DNA from: Mycolicibacter heraklionensis
Lineage (GTDB): Bacteria > Actinomycetota > Actinomycetes > Mycobacteriales > Mycobacteriaceae
Assembly (NCBI RefSeq): GCF_019645815.1
Contig: NZ_CP080997.1
Location: 2,980,880 to 3,044,879, forward strand
DNA: 64,000 bases
Direction of reading: 5' to 3'
The translations under genes were made by a program, and so were the position numbers. The notes beneath the pieces are model-generated. The model searched no databases, had not been told where the DNA came from, and saw only the letters and a program-made list of their open reading frames with translations. Positions 1 to 8,158 of this stretch are shown here, in pieces (within the stretch, counting starts at the first letter, position 1; every line of letters begins with the position of its first letter).

Positions 1-788
1 CCGGACTGCTGGGCTGGGTGCTGTACTCGCGGATGTCAGCCAAAGGCCAACTGGCCGCGGAGAAGTGGACGCCGTTTCTGACCGCGGACCTGTGGCGGAC
101 CTATGTGCTGCCCGGGGTGGTGGGCACGCTGACCGCGGCGGCCTGGTCCATCGGTCTCGCGCTGATCCTCGGGGTCGGCCTCGGAGTCGGCCGGCTGTCG
201 CAGGCCAGGCCGGTTCGCTGGAGTTGTGCGGTGGTGGTGGAATTCTTCCGGGCGATTCCCGTGCTGATCATGATGATCTTCGCCTACTTCGTCTATGGCC
301 TGCTCAACGCATTCCCGCCGCAGCAGATCGCACTGGCCGGGGTGGTCACCGGCCTGACCCTCTACAACGGAGCCGTCATCGCCGAGATCGTGCGAGCCGG
401 AGTGAACGCCCTGCCCGGCGGGCAGGGCGAGGCGGCCGCCGCACTGGGGCTGGGCTGGGGCCAGTCGATGCGGCTGGTCCTGCTGCCGCAGGCCGTCACC
501 GCAATGCTGCCGGTGCTGGTCTCGCAACTGGTGGTGGTGCTCAAGGACACCGCCATCGGTTACCAGATCACGTTTGTCGAGATGGTGCGCCAAGGCACCG
601 TCGTCGGCTCCCAGTACAGCAATTACCTGCCCGCACTGCTGGTGATCGCGGCACTGATGATCAGCGGAAACCTGGTGCTGTCGGCCGGCGCCATCGGGCT
701 GGAGCGCCGGCTGCGCCGGGCCCGCCACTCCGCCTTGGAGGCGGCCACAATCGAGCCGGAGGGCACCCCCGGCGCCCGGGTCGTTTAG
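1..788 (+). CDS. gluD: Glutamate-type ABC transporter permease, 5' end cut by window edge
   Basis: Inner-membrane permease subunit of a polar amino acid ABC importer, most like GluD of the actinobacterial glutamate uptake system. The frame is already open at the left edge (it reads G-L-L-G-W-V before the first in-frame GTG at 18), so the N-terminus lies outside the window. Several hydrophobic segments are visible. The EAA-type cytoplasmic loop that contacts the ATPase is recognisable (E-A-A-A-A-L-G-L-G-W, then L-L-P-Q-A) around bases 427-495. The C-terminal tail is charged and ends at a TAG. Placement beside recX-recA agrees with the gluABCD-recX-recA order known in related actinobacteria. 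Substrate specificity is inferred from the family. Confidence 0.85.
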   Translation, partial: GLLGWVLYSRMSAKGQLAAEKWTPFLTADLWRTYVLPGVVGTLTAAAWSIGLALILGVGLGVGRLSQARPVRWSCAVVVEFFRAIPVLIMMIFAYFVYGLLNAFPPQQIALAGVVTGLTLYNGAVIAEIVRAGVNALPGGQGEAAAALGLGWGQSMRLVLLPQAVTAMLPVLVSQLVVVLKDTAIGYQITFVEMVRQGTVVGSQYSNYLPALLVIAALMISGNLVLSAGAIGLERRLRRARHSALEAATIEPEGTPGARVV

Positions 789-850
789 ACACTGCGCGCA
801 CGGTGCCCGGCGTCTAGAGTCAGACTCGACAGCTACGACAGGAGACTCGG

Positions 851-1090
851 ATGGCCATCACCCCCAAGGACGCATTCAACGCCGCACGCGACATCGCCGC
901 TCACGCCGTAGAGAAGGCCTCGGACATCGTCGAGGACGCCAGCGACATCATTCGCGGCGACGTCTCCGGCGGCGTGAACGCGATCGTCGCGGACTCCATG
1001 GAGATCGCCACGCACGCCGTGGAGCGGACCCGGGAAGCCTTCACCGGCAAGGACGAGGCCGAAGCAGCCGAGGCCGAGGAAGACGCCTAG
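851..1090 (+). CDS. Small helical hypothetical protein, 79 aa
   Basis: I do not recognise a named family. An ATG follows a good ribosome site (GGAGA, 7 bases upstream). The 79-residue product is almost wholly helical and alternates Ala, Ile, Val with Asp, Glu, Lys, ending in an acidic tail of Glu and Ala. It has an internal similarity: I-A-A-H-A-V-E-K near residues 16-23 resembles I-A-T-H-A-V-E-R near residues 52-59, suggesting a duplicated amphipathic helix. No signal peptide and no cysteine. It stands alone between gluD and the convergent recX. Lipid or protein surface binding is only a guess from the amphipathic pattern. Confidence 0.65.
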   Translation: MAITPKDAFNAARDIAAHAVEKASDIVEDASDIIRGDVSGGVNAIVADSMEIATHAVERTREAFTGKDEAEAAEAEEDA

Positions 1091-1100
1091 CGGAGACCCC

Positions 1101-1637
1101 TCACACCCGGCGACGTTCTCGTTCAGCGGCCAATTCGGTGCTGACCACGTCATAGGACATCGACGGGCTGTAACCGCGCCGGGCGAGCATAGCCACCAGC
1201 CGGCGGGTGATCTTCACGTCGTCGTCGCCGAGCGTCTCCCGGCGAAGCTTGGCATGCACCAGTTGCTCGGCCCGGTCACGCTCGGCGGCGGCGTCGATGC
1301 CGTCCAGCGCTCCGGCGATCACGTCCTCGTCGACGCCTTTGGTGCGCAGCTCGGCGGCCAGCGCCTTGCGCCCTTTGCCCGCGTGCTCGCGCCGGGACCG
1401 CACCCATTGTTCGGCGAAATCGGCGTCATCGATCAAGCCGGCGGTGGCCAGCCGGTCCAGCACCCGGTCACTGACGTCGTCGGGGTAGCCGCGCTGGGCC
1501 AGCTGGCCGGCGAGCTCGGCGCGGGTGCGGGCCCGGGCGGTGAGCAGGCGAAGGCACAGTGACTTCGCCTGCTCCTCGCGTTTGGGCCCTGCTGCCTCGA
1601 CCGGCTCAGAAGTCGACGGGGGCGGGCAGGACTTCAT
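1101..1637 (-). CDS. recX: Regulatory protein RecX
   Basis: RecX binds RecA filaments and RecA monomers and lowers recombinase and coprotease activity. The protein is a string of three-helix RecX repeats (for example [13 protein letters not shown] and [10 protein letters not shown]) and ends E-R-E-R-R-R-V as in mycobacterial RecX. An in-frame ATG exists 12 bases upstream (1649), but the start giving [11 protein letters not shown] fits the known mycobacterial N-terminus better and gives 178 residues. The start overlaps the 3' end of recA by about 30 bases, the usual coupled recA-recX arrangement. Confidence 0.93.
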   Translation of the reverse strand: MKSCPPPSTSEPVEAAGPKREEQAKSLCLRLLTARARTRAELAGQLAQRGYPDDVSDRVLDRLATAGLIDDADFAEQWVRSRREHAGKGRKALAAELRTKGVDEDVIAGALDGIDAAAERDRAEQLVHAKLRRETLGDDDVKITRRLVAMLARRGYSPSMSYDVVSTELAAERERRRV

Positions 1638-3747
1638 CGGCCAGCTCATCGGTCAGCACGGCGCCGATACCGAGCTTCTCCTTGATCTTCTTCTCGATCT
1701 CGTTGGCCACGTCGACGTTGGTCAGCAGGTAGTTGCGGGCGTTCTCCTTGCCCTGCCCCAGCTGTTCGCCGTCGTAGGTGAACCAGGAGCCGGACTTACG
1801 GATGAAGCCCTGGTCCACACCCATGTCGATCAGTGAGCCCTCACGGCTGATGCCCCGGCCGTAGAGGATGTCGAACTCAGCCTGCTTGAACGGCGGCGAG
1901 ACCTTGTTCTTGACCACCTTGACCCGGGTGCGGTTGCCGACCGCGTCGGTGCCGTCCTTGAGGGTCTCGATCCGCCGAACATCCAGGCGCACCGAGGCGT
2001 AGAACTTCAAAGCCTTTCCACCCGTGGTGGTTTCGGGCGAGTTGTGCACCATCACCCCGTCGACGAAGTAATTGTGATTGCCCTCCACTTCGATGTCGAA
2101 GCGGTGCATCGAGCGAGTGGGCGGTTTGACGTGCACATCCAGCACCCGAGACGGCACCAGCCGTTGGGTGGGCTCGATGAACTGCGGTGTCACGGCACTT
2201 TGACCCCGGAATCGCGGCAACAGCTTGTACTCCATCGACGGGGCCATGTAAGGCGCCACCATCTCCTGGAACTGGGTGGTCGCCGCAGTCGAGAACACCA
2301 GCACCGCTTTACCTGCCGAGCCCGACGAACGCAGGCGCACATCCAGGCCATGGGTGTCGCGCAGATAGTCGCACAACCGGGTCCGGGTGCCTTCCGTCAT
2401 CGCCTCGACGCAGATCTCGATGCGCCCGCTGCCGCCGGCGGTGCGTTCCTGCAATCCCTTGGAACGCAGGGAGAATGAACCGTCGTCCATATACCAGATG
2501 GCCAGCGCCAGCGGAGTGAGCGCCTTGAGATAGTCCTCGGAGAGGAACTTCTTGCCGTCCCCGAGATACACCGCGCGCTGTAATTCCCCCAGCTCGGGCA
2601 GTGGCTTGAAGTCGACGAAAGTCGCCCCCTTGGCGTTCTCCCGCACCGAGTGGCCGATGTTGCCCATCAGCGCGGTCTTCCACTGCAGGTACTCGATCTG
2701 CTTGGCGCCGTGCCCCAGCCGGAACCGGACGCCGTTGCGGTCGCGTCGATTGGGCGAGAGGCTCCCATCGCCCATCAGCGAACCAAGCACAACCTGGAAT
2801 TGCTGGTCGCTGAGCAGGTGCGGTTCCGCGGTCAGAACCCGGTCGCCGGCGATGATCTCACCGGCTTCGGTCCAGCCCCCCGGAGTGCGAATGAGGTGGT
2901 TGGACGTCGCGGCGAACTGCGATTTGCCGTTCCCACCGGACTTCTCAACCGTGAACTGCAAGAACTGCTCGGTGGGTCCGTTGTCGAACCAGTTGACCAC
3001 CTTGCGCGGAACCACGCGATCGGTGTCGGGGTCGTAGGACAGCACCTCGACGTCCATCTTGTTGTTGACGATCTTGCCGATCTTCTCTGTCGTTCCGTCG
3101 GCGAGAGTCACGCGGGTGCTGTAGTTCATGCACCCGAACATCACCCCGATCTTCTCCCGCAGCTGGTTGATGAAGATGGCGGTGGTGCCCGAATTGTTCA
3201 GCGCGCCGGTCATCTTGCGCAGCGCCTGGCTCATCAGCCGGGCCTGCAGGCCGACGTGGCTGTCCCCCATCTCGCCTTCGATCTCCGCGCGCGGCACCAG
3301 GGCGGCCACCGAGTCGATGACCAGGATGTCCAGTGCGCCGGAGCGGATCAGCGTGTCGGCGATCTCCAGCGCCTGCTCGCCGGTGTCGGGCTGGGACACC
3401 AGCAGCGAATCGGTGTCCACGCCGAGCTTCTTGGCGTATTCGGGATCCAGTGCGTGCTCGGCGTCGATGAACGCCGCGATCCCGCCGGCCGCCTGGGCGT
3501 TGGCCACCGCGTGCAGCGCCACGGTGGTCTTGCCGGAGGACTCCGGGCCGTAGATCTCGACGACCCGGCCCCGGGGCAGGCCGCCGATGCCCAGAGCCAC
3601 GTCCAGGGCGATCGAGCCGGTCGGGATGACCGAGATCGGCTGACGCACCTCGTCCCCGAGGCGCATCACCGAGCCTTTGCCGAAGTTCTTGTCGATCTGG
3701 GCCATCGCCAGTTCGAGTGCTTTTTCGCGATCGGGCGCTTGCGCCAT
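1606..3747 (-). CDS. recA: Recombinase A precursor containing an intein
   Basis: RecA drives strand exchange in homologous recombination and triggers LexA self-cleavage. The 713-residue precursor consists of an N-extein (1-205), a 364-residue intein (206-569) and a C-extein (570-713). The spliced protein would be 349 residues, normal for mycobacterial RecA. Walker A (G-P-E-S-S-G-K-T-T) lies near residues 67-75 and Walker B (L-D-I-L-V-I-D-S) near 139-146. The intein sits after V-M-F-G and before S-P-E-T-T-T-G-G, the RecA-b site of M. leprae; the M. tuberculosis site (after K-V-V-K-N-K) is empty here, where V-S-P-P-F follows directly. The start ATG has a GGAGAGG ribosome site. Upstream lie a LexA box and a second damage-responsive promoter motif. 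Confidence 0.98.
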   Translation of the reverse strand: MAQAPDREKALELAMAQIDKNFGKGSVMRLGDEVRQPISVIPTGSIALDVALGIGGLPRGRVVEIYGPESSGKTTVALHAVANAQAAGGIAAFIDAEHALDPEYAKKLGVDTDSLLVSQPDTGEQALEIADTLIRSGALDILVIDSVAALVPRAEIEGEMGDSHVGLQARLMSQALRKMTGALNNSGTTAIFINQLREKIGVMFGCMNYSTRVTLADGTTEKIGKIVNNKMDVEVLSYDPDTDRVVPRKVVNWFDNGPTEQFLQFTVEKSGGNGKSQFAATSNHLIRTPGGWTEAGEIIAGDRVLTAEPHLLSDQQFQVVLGSLMGDGSLSPNRRDRNGVRFRLGHGAKQIEYLQWKTALMGNIGHSVRENAKGATFVDFKPLPELGELQRAVYLGDGKKFLSEDYLKALTPLALAIWYMDDGSFSLRSKGLQERTAGGSGRIEICVEAMTEGTRTRLCDYLRDTHGLDVRLRSSGSAGKAVLVFSTAATTQFQEMVAPYMAPSMEYKLLPRFRGQSAVTPQFIEPTQRLVPSRVLDVHVKPPTRSMHRFDIEVEGNHNYFVDGVMVHNSPETTTGGKALKFYASVRLDVRRIETLKDGTDAVGNRTRVKVVKNKVSPPFKQAEFDILYGRGISREGSLIDMGVDQGFIRKSGSWFTYDGEQLGQGKENARNYLLTNVDVANEIEKKIKEKLGIGAVLTDELADEVLPAPVDF
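2041..3132 (-). other. RecA-b type intein with LAGLIDADG homing endonuclease
   Basis: In-frame protein-splicing element of 364 residues in RecA. It begins with Cys1 (C-M-N-Y-S-T) and ends V-M-V-H-N, followed by Ser as the +1 nucleophile, so all splice-site residues are present. The N-terminal splicing block is seen at [13 protein letters not shown]. Block B shows T-S-N-H-L-I-R-T. The two LAGLIDADG helices are [10 protein letters not shown] and [11 protein letters not shown], each keeping its acidic residue, so the endonuclease may still be active. Insertion site and length match the family described from M. leprae and several non-tuberculous mycobacteria, not the 440-residue M. tuberculosis intein. 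Confidence 0.95.
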
Positions 3748-3804
3748 GATGCCTCTCCTGTGGTTCGGTAGTTCGGTTGACCGGTTCTCGGTCGGTTGGC
3801 CGTG

Positions 3805-3827
3805 ACGCTAGCGACGGGGTCTGACAG
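3805..3827 (-). promoter_or_regulatory. RecA-NDp-like (PafBC-type) promoter of recA
   Basis: On the minus strand CTGTCAGAC is followed after exactly 8 bases by TAGCGT. This matches the mycobacterial LexA-independent DNA-damage promoter (TTGTCRGTG-N8-TANNNT), known upstream of recA in this genus. It lies 58 bases before the recA start. Confidence 0.7.
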
Positions 3828-3861
3828 ACCCGTCAGGCCGAACGAACTGCTTCCACAGTAG

Positions 3862-3877
3862 GCGAACGAATGTTCGA
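3862..3877. promoter_or_regulatory. LexA (SOS) box upstream of recA
   Basis: GCGAACGAATGTTCGA matches the mycobacterial SOS box TCGAAC-N4-GTTCGA with one mismatch. It lies about 115 bases upstream of the recA start, behind the RecA-NDp-like element, so recA would have both LexA-dependent and LexA-independent damage promoters as in M. tuberculosis. Confidence 0.8.
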
Positions 3878-3925
3878 ATCAAGTCAGACACGCGGCGTGT
3901 CGGCGTGCCGACTTTCCACGCGAGG

Positions 3926-5149
3926 TTAGGCCACCGCCATGACGTGCGCGGAAGCTCCGATGGTGGTGTCGTCGGCACCCATCATGGTGCGCATGAACGC
4001 CTCCTGCTCGCGCCGGCCGCGAACGGCCGCGCGCCGCGCCCCACCCGGCAGCAGCAGGGCCGCGCTGCGGACCAGGTTGACCGGCATACGCACCAACTGG
4101 TACCACGGCGGCACGTAGGGCGGCAGACCCAGCTCGCGCATCGTCCGCGGCCCCAGAAAGCCGCTCGTCACCGACAGATGCTGAGCTCGCGCGATGCGCC
4201 GACGCAATCCGGGCAATCGGCGGTAATGCCAGGCCAGCGGGTCGTCGGCCATCGGCACCGCCAGCTGCCTGGTGGTCTCGTCGGGTCTCGAGAGCGCACC
4301 GAGGGTGTGGTAGAGGATGCGCACCCCGTCCCGGAAGTTGCGGGGCAGCCACTCGTCTTGAAGCCCCATCAGCCAGCCGACATAGCGGGCCATATGCGCG
4401 ATGTCGTCACAGTCGCGCCGAGACAGCAGCAGTCCGAATCCCACCCCGCCGATGGGTGGCGCGATCAGGGCTCCCACCAGGGTGGCGGCCATGTCGGTCT
4501 GGTTGACCGGCAGGCCCCATTCGTCAGCGCGCCAGTCCGGCAGCGCGGCCACGTGCCGGCGGACGTACTCGTGGATCAGACGCACCCGGATGGTGGCCTG
4601 ATAGCCCACGCCGAGCGGGTCCAGGCCCCCTTCGGCGGTGATGTCCAGTGCCCATTGCAGGGTCTCGGCGAATCGCTTGTTCGAGCCCTTCTCCAGCACA
4701 CCGGTGCGCAGCAGGGTCTGGTTGAACGAGGAGAACTGGTAGCCGCCCAGGAACGAGACGTCCCGCGCGATGTAGGTGCCGTCGGCGCCGCCCCGGCACA
4801 GCACCCGCTGGCCGCGTCGCACCCGGTCCAGATCCACCCAGTCCGGGATCGGCTCGAACTCGCCGAAGAACTCCCGCAGCGGCTCGGGCGCGTCCGGCAC
4901 GGCGGCCAGGCCGTCGGCAAGTACCCGCTCGAAGATCGGGCGGGTCTCGTTGGTGCCGGCACTCGACATCCACTCGACCAGCCGCGCCATCGGCTCGTCG
5001 CCGACGGTCAGCGCAGCACCGATCCGATCCCACTGCTCGGCCGTGGGCTTGGCGATACCCATCGCCGTCGCGATCATCCGAATACCGGACGGAATCGGGC
5101 CCGGGCTCACCGGATGGCGGGTAGGGATGACCGGTGCGGGTGCGTTCAT
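3926..5149 (-). CDS. Oxygenase MpaB family protein (DUF2236)
   Basis: Member of the DUF2236/MpaB-like family, which includes latex-clearing b-type haem oxygenases, though many members have no known substrate. About 407 residues from the ATG giving M-N-A-P-A-P-V; an upstream ATG at 5179 in the same frame is possible but sits inside the divergent promoter region. The central region carries the family stretch D-V-S-F-L-G-G-Y-Q-F-S-S-F-N-Q-T-L-L-R-T and R-L-I-H-E-Y-V-R-R-H-V, which contains likely haem-ligating histidines. No signal peptide. It is divergent from a TetR regulator 60 bases away that probably controls it. Confidence 0.85.
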   Translation of the reverse strand: MNAPAPVIPTRHPVSPGPIPSGIRMIATAMGIAKPTAEQWDRIGAALTVGDEPMARLVEWMSSAGTNETRPIFERVLADGLAAVPDAPEPLREFFGEFEPIPDWVDLDRVRRGQRVLCRGGADGTYIARDVSFLGGYQFSSFNQTLLRTGVLEKGSNKRFAETLQWALDITAEGGLDPLGVGYQATIRVRLIHEYVRRHVAALPDWRADEWGLPVNQTDMAATLVGALIAPPIGGVGFGLLLSRRDCDDIAHMARYVGWLMGLQDEWLPRNFRDGVRILYHTLGALSRPDETTRQLAVPMADDPLAWHYRRLPGLRRRIARAQHLSVTSGFLGPRTMRELGLPPYVPPWYQLVRMPVNLVRSAALLLPGGARRAAVRGRREQEAFMRTMMGADDTTIGASAHVMAVA

Positions 5150-5170
5150 CGGGCGGCCTCCAGCTATTTT

Positions 5171-5181
5171 GGATAACATCC
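5171..5181. promoter_or_regulatory. Short inverted repeat between DUF2236 gene and tetR
   Basis: GGAT-AAC-ATCC is a perfect 4+4 inverted repeat in the short divergent intergenic region. It could be part of the TetR operator, but arms this short can occur by chance. Confidence 0.25.
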
Positions 5182-5209
5182 GTATTCCGAATTTAGGGCC
5201 GCGAGTAGG

Positions 5210-5869
5210 GTGATGTCAATGAAACGCCCTGAGGTGGTGCGTGACTACGGCGGCATCAGCGCGGTGGACCGCCGCGCCGAGCGCCGTAGCAAGCTGCTGG
5301 CTGCCGGCCGCCAGATCTGGGGCGAATCGGGCATCGGCGAGGTCACGGTCCGCGGCGTGTGCACGGCCGCGGGGCTCACCCCGCGCTATTTCTACGAGCA
5401 GTTTCCCAGTCGGGACGCGCTGTTCTTTGCGGTCTCCGACGACGTCCGCGACCAGCTGCTCGAAGCGATGGTCACCGCCGGCGTCGGCGACCCCGGCACG
5501 CTCTCGGACAAACTCCGGTCCGCGCTGACGGCCTTTCTCGACCTCATCGCCGCCGACCCCTGCATCCACCGCATCGCCACCAGCGACCTGTCCGCGATCC
5601 CGGGGCTCAACGAGCATCGTGCGGGCATCCTCGACATGATCACCGACGCCATCGTCGAACATGCCCCGGGAGTTCTCGACGGTCAGGACCTCGCGCCCGA
5701 GGAGTTACGCCGCGGTGCGCTGTTCATCGTCGGCGGCGTCAACCAGATCATCGAAACCTGGCTCGCGAACCCGGTCGAGAGCACGACCGAACTGGCCGCG
5801 GTCTGCTCAGACCTGTCCGTCGCCCTGGTCCGCAGCATCGTGGCGCGCAGCGATCAGCCTCACCACTGA
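5210..5869 (+). CDS. TetR family transcriptional regulator
   Basis: DNA-binding repressor of the TetR family, 219 residues from a GTG (in-frame ATGs follow at 5213 and 5219). The N-terminal helix-turn-helix is clear: V-T-V-R-G-V-C-T-A-A-G-L-T-P-R-Y-F-Y-E-Q-F, near residues 45-65. The C-terminal half is a helical ligand pocket of unknown specificity. It is divergently transcribed from the DUF2236 gene, the usual arrangement of a TetR protein with its target. The last 10 bases overlap the end of the convergent DUF3046 gene. Confidence 0.9.
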   Translation: MMSMKRPEVVRDYGGISAVDRRAERRSKLLAAGRQIWGESGIGEVTVRGVCTAAGLTPRYFYEQFPSRDALFFAVSDDVRDQLLEAMVTAGVGDPGTLSDKLRSALTAFLDLIAADPCIHRIATSDLSAIPGLNEHRAGILDMITDAIVEHAPGVLDGQDLAPEELRRGALFIVGGVNQIIETWLANPVESTTELAAVCSDLSVALVRSIVARSDQPHH

Positions 5870-6054
5870 TCGCGCGGCACGTCGAAGTCGGAACACAGCG
5901 CCCACCAGACATCACGCGGCTCCACACCGTCCTCGATGGCCTGCGCCGCGGTGCGTCCGCCCACCGCGGCCAGCACGTGGTCTGCCAGCACCGAGGTGCC
6001 GTAAGCGGCACCGAAACGCGCCGTGACCCGTTCGTGGAATTCGGTCAGGCGCAC
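5860..6054 (-). CDS. DUF3046 protein (Rv2738c-like)
   Basis: A 64-residue protein from a GTG start (M-R-L-T-E-F-H-E-R-V) that matches the small actinobacterial DUF3046 family found near recA (Rv2738c in M. tuberculosis). Conserved features include the F-G-A-A-Y-G-T-S-V-L-A-D-H-V segment and the C-terminal W-W-A-L-C-x-D-F-D-V-P. Function unknown. The glycosyltransferase gene upstream on the same strand ends 9 bases before this start, so the two are probably co-transcribed. Confidence 0.9.
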   Translation of the reverse strand: MRLTEFHERVTARFGAAYGTSVLADHVLAAVGGRTAAQAIEDGVEPRDVWWALCSDFDVPRDQW

Positions 6055-6063
6055 TCACCCAAC

Positions 6064-7236
6064 CTACCCAGTGCCCGACAGTGCGTCGTGGCACACCCGT
6101 ACCGGATCCGCGACGTCGGTGGCAGTGCTTGCGGCCCGCCGCGCGGCGTCGCGGTAGCTCGGCGACGCCAAGACGGCGCCCACCGCCTCGGCCAGGGCCG
6201 GCCCGGTCAACGGCCGGATCAGCCGCCCGCTGCCCTGGCGCACCACGCGATTGGCGATCTCCCACTGATCGCCGCCACCGGGCACCACCACCAGCGGCAC
6301 CCCGCTCAGCAGCGTCTTGGCCACCATCCCGTGCCCGCCGCCGCAGACCACCACATCGGCGTGCGTCAACAGTTCGTCCTGGCGACCCAGCCCGGCGACG
6401 GCCCACGACGGCAGCTCCAGCGGCGGGCCACCCAGGCGCGACACCGCCAGCCGGGCGCCGTCGGGCAGTCCGGCACCGGGCACCAGATGCTCCAGGGCGA
6501 GCTCGGCCAGCCCGGCGGCCCCGGTCGATGCGGTGGACGGCGCCACCACCACCAGCGGGCCGGAACCCGGCGGCACGGCCAGCACCTGTTCGGTGGGCTC
6601 GAAGTGCAGCGGCCCGACGACGACGGCCTCGGCGGGCCAGTCCGGCCGCGGCACCTCGAGTGCGGGCAGGGTGGCGATCAGGCGCCGCAGCGGCCCGGGG
6701 TCGTGACCCGGCAGGCCGATACCGACCCGCGCCTCGGCGCGCTGGCGCAGACCGCTGCGCACCGAGCGTGCCGTCAGCGAGCGCATCACCGCATCCCGCA
6801 GCCGGCCGCGCACCCCGGTTCCCGGCGCCAGCCCGCTGCCGATCGGCGGCAGTCCCTTCGACGGCAGGTACAGCGGGTGCGGGCTGAGTTCGACCCAGCC
6901 GATGCCGAGCAGCTCGGCGGCCATTCCCCCACAGGCCGTGATCACGTCGGAGACCACCAGATCGGGCGCCAGAGCCCTCAGCTGATCGCGGTTCTGCACC
7001 GCCATCCGCGCCGCGCGGTGATGCAGCTTTGCCCCGTCGTCCGCGTCGTCATCGGCCGCGGTGGGATCGAGTCCCAGCAGCTCCGCGGCGTCCACCCCGG
7101 CAGCACGCGCGGTGTCGAGCCACTGCACCCCGGTCAGCAGCGTCGGCGTGTCCCCGGCCGCCACGAAGCGCTTGCACAGCGCGATCGCCGGGAACGCGTG
7201 ACCGGGATCTGGGCCGGCTACCACTACGACTCGCAT
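6064..7236 (-). CDS. Glycosyltransferase, GT1/MGT type (Rv2739c-like)
   Basis: Probable UDP-sugar-dependent glycosyltransferase with a GT-B fold, 390 residues. The frame is open far upstream, but the ATG giving M-R-V-V-V-V-A-G-P-D-P-G-H-A-F-P starts the expected N-terminal Rossmann strand and avoids overlap with divergent ephG. The C-terminal donor-binding region shows H-A-D-V-V-V-C-G-G-G-H-G-M and G-V-P-L-V-V-V-P-G-G-G-D-Q, the pattern of macrolide/glycolipid glycosyltransferases. The acceptor is unknown. It matches Rv2739c in both position and type. Confidence 0.88.
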   Translation of the reverse strand: MRVVVVAGPDPGHAFPAIALCKRFVAAGDTPTLLTGVQWLDTARAAGVDAAELLGLDPTAADDDADDGAKLHHRAARMAVQNRDQLRALAPDLVVSDVITACGGMAAELLGIGWVELSPHPLYLPSKGLPPIGSGLAPGTGVRGRLRDAVMRSLTARSVRSGLRQRAEARVGIGLPGHDPGPLRRLIATLPALEVPRPDWPAEAVVVGPLHFEPTEQVLAVPPGSGPLVVVAPSTASTGAAGLAELALEHLVPGAGLPDGARLAVSRLGGPPLELPSWAVAGLGRQDELLTHADVVVCGGGHGMVAKTLLSGVPLVVVPGGGDQWEIANRVVRQGSGRLIRPLTGPALAEAVGAVLASPSYRDAARRAASTATDVADPVRVCHDALSGTG

Positions 7237-7278
7237 CGGCCTACCGTGCCACAGCCCCACAGGCCTAGGGTGGCAGGC

Positions 7279-7725
7279 ATGACCGAACTGACTGGCCAGC
7301 CCAGCGCTGTCGAGGCCGCCGCCAACATCCGCACCGTAGAGACCTTCCTCGACGCCCTGCGCGACGACGATCTCGACACGGCGGCCGCGGCACTCGCCGA
7401 GGACGTGGTGTACCAGAACGTCGGGATGCCGACCATCTACGGCCGCAGCGCCACCGTCGCGGTGTTCCGGCGCTTGTCTGGCCGGGGGACATTCGACGTG
7501 AAGACCCACCGCATCGCCGCCGACGGCTCGGCGGTGCTCACCGAGCGCACCGACGCGCTGACATTCGGACCGCTGCGGCTGCAGTTCTGGGTGTGCGGGG
7601 TCTTCGAGGTCCACCACGGACGTATCACGTTGTGGCGCGACTACTTCGACTTCTTCGACATGTTCAAGGCGACGCTGCGGGCGGTCGCGGCCACCGTGTT
7701 CCCGGCGCTGCGACCGACGTTCTAG
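7279..7725 (+). CDS. ephG: Limonene-1,2-epoxide hydrolase-like epoxide hydrolase
   Basis: Small alpha+beta epoxide hydrolase of the limonene epoxide hydrolase fold, the EphG (Rv2740) type that acts on sterol or lipid epoxides in M. tuberculosis. It has 148 residues from the ATG giving M-T-E-L-T-G-Q. Catalytic residues are in place: Tyr45 and Asn47 (V-Y-Q-N-V), Arg90 and Asp92 (E-R-T-D-A-L) and Asp121 (W-R-D-Y-F-D-F-F-D). It is divergent from the glycosyltransferase and ends 10 bases before the DUF5313 gene. Confidence 0.93.
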   Translation: MTELTGQPSAVEAAANIRTVETFLDALRDDDLDTAAAALAEDVVYQNVGMPTIYGRSATVAVFRRLSGRGTFDVKTHRIAADGSAVLTERTDALTFGPLRLQFWVCGVFEVHHGRITLWRDYFDFFDMFKATLRAVAATVFPALRPTF

Positions 7726-7735
7726 GGTCAGCTCT

Positions 7736-8158
7736 GTGCGTCAAAGTCCGAAGCCTGCGCGCCCAAGCCCGATCCAGTACCTCCGGTACTGCTACGGACG
7801 CCCGTTGCCCCCAGAGCTGCTGGACTGGGTCCGCAACGACCTGGCCGGCCCGGGTGCCACGGTCCGGATGATCCTGCGCGCCGCCGTGCCGACGACGCTC
7901 ATCCTGATCCCGTTCTGGTTCTTTCCGACAGACTTCATGACGCGTTTCAGCATGACGTTTCCGATCTGGTTCATGGTGATTCTGTTCGCGCACGCGCTCA
8001 ACAAGGTATGGCGCACGCACATGCTGCGGATGCACGGTCTGGACCCGGAGCTGGCCAACGCACGCAAGCGCCAGCGCGACGCCCACATTCACCGGTCCTA
8101 CGTCGAACGCTACGGTCCGCGGCCGGAATCGGTCGATCAGCGCAGCGACGATATCTAG
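7736..8158 (+). CDS. DUF5313 family membrane protein
   Basis: A 140-residue protein from a GTG 10 bases after ephG. It begins with the family stretch P-S-P-I-Q-Y-L-R-Y-C-Y-G-R-P-L-P. Two hydrophobic segments (about residues 43-62 and 71-88) suggest a hairpin membrane protein with a basic C-terminal tail. Function unknown. It occupies the place where M. tuberculosis has Rv2742c (pspN) on the opposite strand; no PspN-like gene is seen here. Its end overlaps the end of the convergent pspM-like gene by 4 bases. Confidence 0.8.
   Translation: MRQSPKPARPSPIQYLRYCYGRPLPPELLDWVRNDLAGPGATVRMILRAAVPTTLILIPFWFFPTDFMTRFSMTFPIWFMVILFAHALNKVWRTHMLRMHGLDPELANARKRQRDAHIHRSYVERYGPRPESVDQRSDDI

Noticed and set aside
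2041..3132. Possible frameshift or foreign gene inside recA
   Set aside because: The insertion is exactly in frame with all splice-site residues, so it is an intein, not a disruption.
3888..3900. Terminator hairpin ACACG-CGG-CGTGT
   Set aside because: The stem is only five base pairs with no U tract and lies upstream of recA regulatory sites.
5359..7725. A 788-codon plus-strand frame running through tetR, DUF3046, glycosyltransferase and ephG
   Set aside because: Only its last 148 codons, from the ATG at 7279, form a real protein (EphG). The rest is a shadow of minus-strand genes.
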